From the NCBI GenBank assembly GCA_018902755.1, contig JAHIQI010000068.1:1-64000 (forward strand): 64,000 nucleotides of DNA. Direction: 5' to 3'. This document shows, piece after piece, positions 17,170-23,965 of the stretch; within the stretch, counting starts at the first letter, position 1, and each line of letters opens with the position of its first letter. This DNA is from Pseudomonadota bacterium. GTDB lineage: Bacteria > Desulfobacterota > Desulfarculia > Desulfarculales > Desulfarculaceae. A program made the position numbers and the translations under genes. A model generated the notes under the pieces. The model was given only the letters and a program-made list of their open reading frames with translations, did not search any database and was not told the DNA's origin.

Positions 17170-17291
17170 TCGGCTGCGCCAGACCCCGCGTGGCTGCGTT
17201 GTCGGCGTCACTCGGTCCTCGGGGTAGGCCTACTACCCCTGCGTCCCTCATTCGCCTGCCGCCTTGCCCTGCAGCGTCTGGCTGTGCCGGG
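17170..17291 (+). repeat. Stem-loop repeat, copy A
   Basis: The segment of about 122 bases is clearly related to the reverse complement of 31493-31614. Shared blocks are CGGCTGCGCCAG at one end, CTGGCTGTGCCGG at the other and GCCGCCTTGCC near the right. The two ends are near-inverted repeats of each other. The central dyad differs in sequence but keeps pairing (GGGGTAG with CTACCCC here; CGTAGC with GCTACG in copy B). It lies between a small gene and the end of the glycosyltransferase gene. Confidence 0.65.
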
Positions 17292-17338
17292 TAAGGGACA
17301 GTGCAAATTCTAATTCGTTTTTCGTCTCCGCCCAAACT

Positions 17339-20300
17339 TCATGAATTACCTGGGTTACGCCAAGCGTCCAGAACATCCAGGCGCGGGGCCAGCACCCCCC
17401 AGCGCCAGGCGAACTCGGCCCCCAGGTCGGGCTCTATGGTCAGCCATAACGGGCGGTTGCCCGGGGCGATCAGCTCCAGCTCCAAAAACACCGGCCCTTG
17501 CTTCACCTCGAAACCAATATCCACCATGGCTTGGCCCGCCTTGAGGGGAACCTCGGCCAGGATCGCGGCGTGGTCCCATCCCTGGGAGCGCAGCACCAGC
17601 CGCCCCGGCGCAGTGAGGGGCGCGGCCAGCTCCAGGTGCAGGCTCAGCAGGCCGGGCAGGAAGGGCTGGGACAGGCGCAGGGCCGCGCCCTCCGGGCGGG
17701 TCTCCACCATGGCCGGGGGCCAGCCGTCCTGGCCAAAGGACTCACCCGGCGGGGGCGGCCACACCAGGCGCTCCCAATAGAGAAGGGGATGGGGCAGGCT
17801 GCTGAGCTTGGCCATGGCCCCCGCCAGGGCCGGTCCGTCGCCTGCCTGGGCCAGCCGACGGTAACTGGCCAGGAATCCTGGATGATCCTTACGCAGCTTG
17901 GCCAGGATTACCTCGGCCCCCTGGCGGTCGCCCGCTTCCAGGCGGGCGGCCGCGGCGATGAGCCAGGCTTCGGCCGGGGCGTCCGGCCCCAAACGGGTGG
18001 CCAGCTCGGCCATGGCCTTCCATTGGCCCTGGCGCAGCAAGAGAGGCAGGGCGATCTCGGGCCGGGGATAGAGCCCCGCCCACACGAAGGCCCCCTCGGT
18101 ATGGGGGCGGCCCTCCAGCTTGTAGGTCCGGGGCCGTAGCGGCATGAGCCGCCGCCAGGGGCGCACCGAGCCGCTCACCGTGCGGCCCCAGTCCAGGTCC
18201 AGGGGCAGGCCCAGCTCAGGGGCCCAGAACAGGCGGGCTCGGCCCCGGCCCAGGGCGGCGAAGGTCAGGGGGCCCGGCGGTTGGGGGCTGATAAGCCATT
18301 GGTCTTGCCTGAAACCCAGGCCGCGGTCAAAGCGCCGCCCCACCAGCATGTCCCGGGGCCGGGAGCGGGCCCAGGGGGTGGTGAGATAGGCGGGCAGGGG
18401 CAGGTCGATGCGCACATGGGGCAGGATCACCTGGCTCTTGTAGTCGGGCATGCCCGGCAGGTACAGGCCTATGTCCGGGTTTTCCCAGTAATAGTTGCGG
18501 CTGGCGAATACCTGGGCCGGGCGCAGCCAGGCCTGGGGCAGGGGCATCTGCCACCAGAAGCGCTCCAGGGCCAGGACTCCCTGTTCGGCCAGGACTCCCT
18601 GTTCGGCCAGGATGGGGCGGCCCTGCTGGGCCAGGTCGTCGCGCATCTCCCATTTGTGGGAGCGCGGGTAGACCTCCGGCGGCAGCCAGCGGCCCTTGCT
18701 CACCGGGTATTCCCCGGCCATGAGCTGCTCCGGGGCCAGCACCTTGGAGACCCAGAGCCCGGCCATCTGCCCGGTGGCGGGCATGCGCGCCAGCCAGGCG
18801 TCGCCCATGGCCACAAGCCCCTGCCAAAACAGGAACAGGCAGACCAGGCCCAGGACCGCCCCCCGGTACCGGCGGGCCGTGAAGGCCTTCAGGGCCGCGG
18901 CCAGCAGGGCGGCCAGGGGCAGGACCAGGAAGGGGGTGAGGTTCACCATATCCCACTCGCGCAGGGAGCGCAGGCGGATCACGATAAGGGCAATGGCCAG
19001 CAAGGCGGCCAAAAGAGAGAGCAAATCGGCTTTTTTGTGGCGCAGGGCCACCAGGAGCAGGCCCGCTCCGGCCAGGAGCATCCAGGCCAGGCCGAAGCGC
19101 CGCACCAGGGCCTCCCAGGCGTAGGCCAGGGCCTGCATGGGGTCGTTGCTCTGCACGGTGGGGCTTTGTATGAGCACGATATTGATGAGGTCCTGGGTCC
19201 AGCGGGCCGGGTCCACCCAGAACAGGGGGGAGAACAAAAGGCAGCCCACCACCAGGCCCGCCGCCAGGGTGATCAGCGGGGTCCAGCCTCCCCAGGGACG
19301 GCGCAGCCCCCAGGCGGCCAGGGCCAGGACGATGACGTAGCCGCCGTATACCTTGGCCGCCACCGCCGCCCCGGCGGCCAGCCCGGCGAGGAGGTAGTCC
19401 CACCAGCGGCCCTGTTGCAGCATGCGCACCGCGAAGAAGAAGGACAGCCACACCGCCAAGGCTTGGGGCACGTCGCCCATGAGCTGGCGGGAGTAGGTGA
19501 GCTGCAAGGGGTCCAGGGCCAGCAGCAGCCCGGCCAACAGACCGGCGGACATGCCCCACAAGCGGCGGGCCGCCAAAAAGCCCAGCAGTGGCAAAAGGGC
19601 CCCCAAGGTGGCCTGAAGGCAGCGGGCGAAGAGCACGTAGGCGTCCCAACCCTCGTGGCCCACGGCCCAGACGTGCCAGGGCGAACCGGGGGAGAACAGC
19701 CAGGCGCTGAGGCGGCCCAGGGCGGCGTAAAGGTACACGTGGCCCAGGGGATAGCTTATGGGCGGAGCCAGGTCGCCGCGCAAGAAGGCGGAGAGCTGGA
19801 CGAACTGCTTGGGGGTGTCCACGTGGGAGATGAACTCGGGCCAGCCGTGTGCCATCCCGGCCAGCCTGAGGCCCAGGCCCAGGGCCAGGATGCCCGCCAG
19901 GGCCAACCAGGCCCAGGGCATGGCCGGGCGGGTCGGCTCCGGCTCCAGGGCCAACCGCCGGGCCAGGGCCAGGAAGTACAGGGCCCCCAGGGCGGCGGTG
20001 GGCATGAGCCACATGGGCGGCCCCGGCCCCAGGGCCCCCCAAACCATGAGCCAGGCCGGGGCCAGGGCGGCCAGGGACCAGCCGGCGGCCCAAAGCACCA
20101 GGGGCCGGGCCAGCATCAGGGCCAACAGCACCGCGGGCAGCAGCCACAGCAGGGGGTGGCGGGAAAAGGTTTCCCAGGCCAGCCAGGCCAGGGGGGTGAG
20201 ACCCAGCAGGGACCAGGCATAGCGGGTCGGGGCGCCGTCTTGACCCCGGGCGCAGAGCCGGGCCAGGCCCCAGGCCAGCAGGCCCCCGATCATGGTTCCG

Positions 20301-20461
20301 GCAATCAGGCCCAGCGGCAGGCGCAGCCAGGCCCCCTGCCAGCCGTCCCAACTAAGGTAGTAAAGCTGGCTCTTGAGGCCCATGAGCCCACCGGCCAGGG
20401 CGGCGGGGGCCAGGGCTGCAAAGGGCGGGCAAGGGAGGGATTTGGGCCAACAAAGCTTCAT
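17339..20461 (-). CDS. Large membrane glycosyltransferase-like protein (GT39/ArnT-like)
   Basis: The protein of about 1040 residues starts at ATG 20461 (AAAGG upstream), six codons inside the open frame. The first 550 residues hold about a dozen hydrophobic helices with an acidic motif in the first periplasmic loop (SHVDTPKQF) and GDVPQALAVWLSFFF, as in dolichyl-phosphate-mannose or ArnT-like glycosyltransferases that use lipid-linked sugars. The rest is a soluble region with a possible TPR part (RLEAGDRQGAEVILAKLRKD) and a beta-rich end. An exact 18-bp tandem duplication (18571-18606) gives a repeated LAEQGV. Acceptor unknown. Confidence 0.75.
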   Translation of the reverse strand: MKLCWPKSLPCPPFAALAPAALAGGLMGLKSQLYYLSWDGWQGAWLRLPLGLIAGTMIGGLLAWGLARLCARGQDGAPTRYAWSLLGLTPLAWLAWETFSRHPLLWLLPAVLLALMLARPLVLWAAGWSLAALAPAWLMVWGALGPGPPMWLMPTAALGALYFLALARRLALEPEPTRPAMPWAWLALAGILALGLGLRLAGMAHGWPEFISHVDTPKQFVQLSAFLRGDLAPPISYPLGHVYLYAALGRLSAWLFSPGSPWHVWAVGHEGWDAYVLFARCLQATLGALLPLLGFLAARRLWGMSAGLLAGLLLALDPLQLTYSRQLMGDVPQALAVWLSFFFAVRMLQQGRWWDYLLAGLAAGAAVAAKVYGGYVIVLALAAWGLRRPWGGWTPLITLAAGLVVGCLLFSPLFWVDPARWTQDLINIVLIQSPTVQSNDPMQALAYAWEALVRRFGLAWMLLAGAGLLLVALRHKKADLLSLLAALLAIALIVIRLRSLREWDMVNLTPFLVLPLAALLAAALKAFTARRYRGAVLGLVCLFLFWQGLVAMGDAWLARMPATGQMAGLWVSKVLAPEQLMAGEYPVSKGRWLPPEVYPRSHKWEMRDDLAQQGRPILAEQGVLAEQGVLALERFWWQMPLPQAWLRPAQVFASRNYYWENPDIGLYLPGMPDYKSQVILPHVRIDLPLPAYLTTPWARSRPRDMLVGRRFDRGLGFRQDQWLISPQPPGPLTFAALGRGRARLFWAPELGLPLDLDWGRTVSGSVRPWRRLMPLRPRTYKLEGRPHTEGAFVWAGLYPRPEIALPLLLRQGQWKAMAELATRLGPDAPAEAWLIAAAARLEAGDRQGAEVILAKLRKDHPGFLASYRRLAQAGDGPALAGAMAKLSSLPHPLLYWERLVWPPPPGESFGQDGWPPAMVETRPEGAALRLSQPFLPGLLSLHLELAAPLTAPGRLVLRSQGWDHAAILAEVPLKAGQAMVDIGFEVKQGPVFLELELIAPGNRPLWLTIEPDLGAEFAWRWGVLAPRLDVLDAWRNPGNS

Positions 20462-20512
20462 GGGCCTTTTGTAGCACAACCCAGCCCGGCTTGTCCCAAC
20501 GGCGTAAGGACA

Positions 20513-20545
20513 AAAAACAAGGGCCTCTCACTAGGAGAGACCCTT
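20513..20545 (-). terminator. Rho-independent terminator of the HEAT-repeat gene
   Basis: Read on the - strand, AAGGGTCTCTC and GAGAGGCCCTT pair around a short loop and are followed by GTTTTTTG. It lies about 60 bases after the stop codon of the gene at 20603-21142. Confidence 0.75.
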
Positions 20546-20602
20546 GTCGGTATGGGGCGTTTTTTGCCGATTCGGGGGAGAACCGGCCAACTTCAGCGGC
20601 CC

Positions 20603-21142
20603 CTAGCGGGAGCTAAGCATCATGCCGATCACGTTGTGCACCCGGCCATCAGCCCGGGGGTAGGAGGCAAGAAGAATCCGCGAGGCGCGGTCGCCGGAGA
20701 TGCTGCCGAGGGCCGAGGCGGCGGCGCAGCGCACCATCACCCGCTCGTTGGGGTTGTTGAGCATGTAGGCCAGGGGGTAAACCGCCCGGGGATCGTTGAT
20801 CTTGCCCAAGGCATGAGCGGCGATGCGCCTGACGGTGGGATCCTGGTCATCGAGCATGGCGATGAGGGGCACGACGGCGCGACCCTCGCGGATGTCGCCC
20901 AAGGTGTAGACCGCTACGCAGCGCACCTGGTCACAGGGCGCATTGAGTAGTGCCAGCAAGGTGTCGCGGTCCACCTTGGCGACGGGATTGATGAGACCCT
21001 TGGCGGCCGCGTCATTGCAGACCACCATGACCTTGGTTTGCAGATATTGGGGCACTGATTGCCCATTGTCCGCCCCAGCCAGGGCGGGTATTAGGCATAA
21101 CAGGGCCGCCAGCAATCCGCTTCTCAATATGAAGCTTCTCAT
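20603..21142 (-). CDS. Exported HEAT-repeat protein
   Basis: The 179-residue protein has a signal peptide (MRSFILRSGLLAALLCLIPA, cleavage near ALAGA) followed by about three HEAT/PBS-lyase-type helical repeats, for example VRCVAVYTLGDIREGRAVVP and VRRIAAHALGKINDPRAVYP. HEAT repeats bind other proteins; no catalytic residue is visible. The start is set at ATG 21142 because AAAGGGA lies 8 bases upstream and the signal peptide begins there; the open frame extends further upstream. Probably periplasmic. Confidence 0.8.
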   Translation of the reverse strand: MRSFILRSGLLAALLCLIPALAGADNGQSVPQYLQTKVMVVCNDAAAKGLINPVAKVDRDTLLALLNAPCDQVRCVAVYTLGDIREGRAVVPLIAMLDDQDPTVRRIAAHALGKINDPRAVYPLAYMLNNPNERVMVRCAAASALGSISGDRASRILLASYPRADGRVHNVIGMMLSSR

Positions 21143-21418
21143 GTCGTCCATCCCTTTCAGAGGATATGCTTTGCGTTCGTTCTGGCTCTCCCGCCCCATT
21201 CGCGTTGCGGGAGGACAGGCCCTTTGTATTGACAAATAACTCTCTTAAGGCCGAGCGTAAATGAGGGATGGACCTTATAGGGACCCCGTGCGGGGCCCAA
21301 AGCCAGGGGGTATAATACCCTAGAAGGGTAAAATGGTATTTAAATCAAATTGTTGTCCGCTTTGGCGGCCCCGGGGCCAAGGTGATGGATTGAAGGAAAA
21401 AGGGTTGGAGCGGCGAAA

Positions 21419-21721
21419 ATGACGGGCCTCGGCCCCCTAAAAAAGTGGTGTTTCGCCCTGGCGGCCCTCGCCTTGGCGGCGTTTTTTTGCGTGTTTGGTC
21501 CGGCCTGGGCCCAAAGCGGGGACGATAACAGCAGCCCCGAGGCCATCAAAAAGCGCCTCCAGGAGCTAAGGGTTTTATACAAGGACGACCACCCGGAGAT
21601 ACAGCGCTATTTGCGCGCCCTGGAAAAGGCCGAGGAGAACGAGGCCCGGCGCAAGACCGAAAAGATTTTGAATGAAAGAAAAGAACAGCAGCGGAACGCT
21701 CCCGGCTCCGACGGCAAATAA
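21419..21721 (+). CDS. Small exported protein with coiled-coil tail
   Basis: The 100-residue protein has a signal peptide (KKWCFALAALALAAFFCVFG with cleavage after PAWAQ) and a highly charged helical remainder (EAIKKRLQELRVLYKDDHPE, then LRALEKAEENEARRKTEKIL). The segment LYKDDHPEIQRYLRAL resembles the periplasmic helix of chain-length (Wzz-like) proteins, but the protein is far too short to be one. Function unknown; a ribosome binding site (GGAG) lies upstream. Confidence 0.65.
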   Translation: MTGLGPLKKWCFALAALALAAFFCVFGPAWAQSGDDNSSPEAIKKRLQELRVLYKDDHPEIQRYLRALEKAEENEARRKTEKILNERKEQQRNAPGSDGK

Positions 21722-22009
21722 CAGTAAAATATTAATTAAAACAAACAATTGTCATGGCAACAAGGCGGCGTGCAGCTTCCTCCCAGCTGGCAGGCATTGA
21801 AAGCGTTACGGTTCCCTTCGTGTCGTTTGTTCACATAACTAGTTAAAATAAAATATATTTGCCGTAATTTGACTTCCCCGTAAATCCTTGCTCATAATAT
21901 TTCCTATCGTGGTGGGTCTCTGGAAAGATTCCCGCCTGCCACTTTAATGGCTCAAACCATCAATGGAATTTTTCCTGAAATCAGCTTTTAGAGAGCTGGG
22001 AGGTGACCC
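21722..22009 (+). promoter_or_regulatory. AT-rich intergenic region with promoter at 21869-21898
   Basis: The gap holds no gene. TTGACT (21869-21874) and CATAAT (21893-21898) are spaced by 18 bases and lie about 110 bases upstream of the PA2779-like gene, so a long 5' leader is likely. A ribosome binding site GGGAGGTG precedes the ATG at 22010. Confidence 0.6.
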
Positions 22010-22411
22010 ATGCAGCATATGTTGAAGTCAAAATGGGTTCCCTACATCGCCATCATCCTGTCGGTGTTTGTAGGGGTGGTTACCACGGTGGCCAAGGCAG
22101 AGGCCGCGTTCGTGGGCAGCGAAGAATCCTTGAGCCAACTAATGCGCAGCCAGGACGCCGCTACCGTGCAGAGGGTGCTGGAAAACAAAATGGTCCAGCA
22201 GCGCCTGCAGGCTTTGGGTTATAGCCCTGTAGAAATACAATCCAGGCTCGACCAACTCAACGACTCGGAGCGCCACGCGCTTGCCACCCAAATCGATGAA
22301 CTGGTCCCCGCCGGCGATGGCGTGGGCCTGATTATAGGCGTGCTCCTTATAATTCTGCTGGTTGTGGTCATATTGGCCGTGGCAGACAAGAAGATCGTCA
22401 TTACTGATTAA
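22010..22411 (+). CDS. PA2779-family membrane protein
   Basis: The 133-residue protein has an N-terminal signal or anchor (VPYIAIILSVFVGVVTTVAK), then the family core in which numbered residues repeat QRVLENKMVQQRLQALGYSP and LDQLNDSERHALATQIDEL, and a C-terminal membrane helix (VGLIIGVLLIILLVVVILAV). This matches the PA2779 family that sits beside a C39-like peptidase in many proteobacteria; their role is not established. The next genes (peptidase-like lipoprotein and TPR lipoprotein) follow with almost no gap, as expected for one operon. Confidence 0.8.
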   Translation: MQHMLKSKWVPYIAIILSVFVGVVTTVAKAEAAFVGSEESLSQLMRSQDAATVQRVLENKMVQQRLQALGYSPVEIQSRLDQLNDSERHALATQIDELVPAGDGVGLIIGVLLIILLVVVILAVADKKIVITD

Positions 22412-22430
22412 ATTGACTGGAAAACCTTCA

Positions 22431-22997
22431 TTGTACGGAGCTTCGGGCAGGGCGGCCCGCCGCGCCCTCCCCTGGCTGTTGCTGTTGGCCCTTTGGGCCT
22501 CTGGTTGCGGCGGCGCGGGTGGAGCCACATTCAAGCAACCTGCGGCGGCCCGCACCATCAGCGGGGTGCCCTTTTTCGCCCAGGAGCAATACCAATGCGG
22601 GCCCGCCGCCCTGGCCGGGGTTATGGGGTACCACGGGGTCAGGGTCACCCCCGATCAAGTGGCTAAGGCGATTTACCGCCCCGAACTGCGCGGCAGCGTG
22701 ACCCTTGATCTGGTTCTGTATGCCCGCGGCAAGAAACTGTCCGCCAAATGGTATGAAGGGGGTCCGCAGGACCTGACCACCCGGGTCAACGCGGGCCTGC
22801 CTTTGCTGGTGATGGTGGACCGGGGTATCGGCCCCATACGCAAGCTTCACTATATGGTGGTGGTGGGCTACACCCCTCGGGCGGTGATCGTCAACTCCGG
22901 GCGGCATGAGCACAAGGCCATAGCTTGGGACGAGTTCCTGGGCAACTGGGAGCGCACCAAGCTTTGGACCCTTTTGATCGGCCCGCCCAAAGGTTGA
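22431..22997 (+). CDS. C39-like cysteine peptidase lipoprotein (PA2778 family)
   Basis: The protein of about 188 residues has a lipoprotein signal (WLLLLALWASGCGG) followed by a papain-like C39 fold. The catalytic Cys is in QEQYQCGPAALAGVMGYHG and the His in RKLHYMVVVGYTP; NSGRHEHKAIAW follows. Its substrate is unknown. The start is uncertain: TTG 22431 (GGAA upstream) is used here, TTG 22413 is possible and an ATG at 22362 would overlap the previous gene. In Pseudomonas the family is peptidase plus TPR in one chain; here the TPR part is the next gene. Confidence 0.75.
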   Translation: MYGASGRAARRALPWLLLLALWASGCGGAGGATFKQPAAARTISGVPFFAQEQYQCGPAALAGVMGYHGVRVTPDQVAKAIYRPELRGSVTLDLVLYARGKKLSAKWYEGGPQDLTTRVNAGLPLLVMVDRGIGPIRKLHYMVVVGYTPRAVIVNSGRHEHKAIAWDEFLGNWERTKLWTLLIGPPKG

Positions 22998-23002
22998 AAA
23001 GT

Positions 23003-23521
23003 TTGACCAACCTCAGGCATTCCATAGTGGCTGTAGCCTGTCTGGCTCTGCTGGCCGTGGGCTGCGGCCTGCCGCACTACGTCATATTGGACGATCCGCT
23101 GTCGCCCCAGGAGCACCTTAAGCTGGGCTTGTCCTATGAAAAACAAGGCAAGTACCAGGCGGCGGTAAAGGAATACAAGGACGCGGCCAAGAAAATTGAC
23201 GTTGCCTGGTTGCTCCTGGGCAATGCCGAGTTTCACCTGGGCAACGACGATGCCGCCGAGGGGGCCTACCGTCAGGCCATTGCCCGCATGCCCGAAAACA
23301 CCAGGTCCTACAACAACCTGGCCTGGTTGCTCTGCGCGCGGGGTAAAAAATTGGCCGAGGCCGAAGCCCTGGCCCGCAAGGCCCTGGCCCTGGCTCCAGC
23401 CGGGGAAAAAGCCACCTATGAAGATACCCTGGACAAGGTCCGGGCCGCTCGGGTGGAAGGGGGGCCGCCTTGCCAAAGGCCTCCCAAACCCAAGACAACC
23501 GCCGAAGGCTCGCATCAGTAA
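23003..23521 (+). CDS. TPR-repeat lipoprotein
   Basis: The protein of 172 residues has a lipobox (LLAVGC) near residue 22 and then about three tetratricopeptide repeats, for example HLKLGLSYEKQGKYQAAVKE and AEFHLGNDDAAEGAYRQAIA. The start is TTG 23003 with AAAGG upstream, overlapping the region just after the peptidase stop; the open frame begins earlier without a good start. It probably acts with the C39-like protein as a split version of PA2778. Confidence 0.75.
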   Translation: MTNLRHSIVAVACLALLAVGCGLPHYVILDDPLSPQEHLKLGLSYEKQGKYQAAVKEYKDAAKKIDVAWLLLGNAEFHLGNDDAAEGAYRQAIARMPENTRSYNNLAWLLCARGKKLAEAEALARKALALAPAGEKATYEDTLDKVRAARVEGGPPCQRPPKPKTTAEGSHQ

Positions 23522-23548
23522 TAGGCGGGCCAAAGCCCGCCGCCTCGC

Positions 23549-23965
23549 CTACTCCCGCTCCGCCCTCTCATAGGCCGCCTGGGCCCCCTTCATGTCGCCC
23601 CGCCCGCCCCGGGCCTGGGCGATGATGCGCCAGTTGGCCGCCCGCAGGCTTCTGTCGCCCCCGGCCAGGGCGTTGGACTTGGCGGCCAGGTTCTCCGCCT
23701 GGCGGTACTTCTTCTGGCCCAGGCGCACCCGGGCCAGCTCCTGCCATAGATAGGGATTACGCGGCTCGATGCGCAGGGCCCGCTCCAGGGAGGCCCCGGC
23801 CGAGGCGCTCTGCCCGGCGGCGGCCTGGCTCTTGGCCTGGTCCAACAGGGCCAGCACCGCGCTGTTGTGGGAGGGCTCGGGCGCGGGGGTCAGGGAGGGC
23901 AGGCCCGCGCAGCCCGCCAGGAAAAGCATCAAGAACAGGACAAAAGCATGCCTCGAGGCTTTCAT
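23549..23965 (-). CDS. Small TPR lipoprotein downstream of PBP1B
   Basis: The 138-residue protein has a lipoprotein signal (FVLFLMLFLAGCAG) and about two TPR units (GASLERALRIEPRNPYLWQE; ENLAAKSNALAGGDRSLRAA). Its ATG overlaps the stop of mrcB by one base (TGATG), so the two are translationally coupled. Such partners (compare LpoB or YfgC-type helpers) may assist the peptidoglycan synthase in the periplasm. That role is an inference from context only. Confidence 0.75.
   Translation of the reverse strand: MKASRHAFVLFLMLFLAGCAGLPSLTPAPEPSHNSAVLALLDQAKSQAAAGQSASAGASLERALRIEPRNPYLWQELARVRLGQKKYRQAENLAAKSNALAGGDRSLRAANWRIIAQARGGRGDMKGAQAAYERAERE

Noticed and set aside
18281..20950. 889-residue + strand open frame opposite the glycosyltransferase gene
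   Set aside because: It is an antisense shadow in GC-rich DNA, rich in Gly, Gln and His, while the - strand product has clear membrane helices and family motifs.
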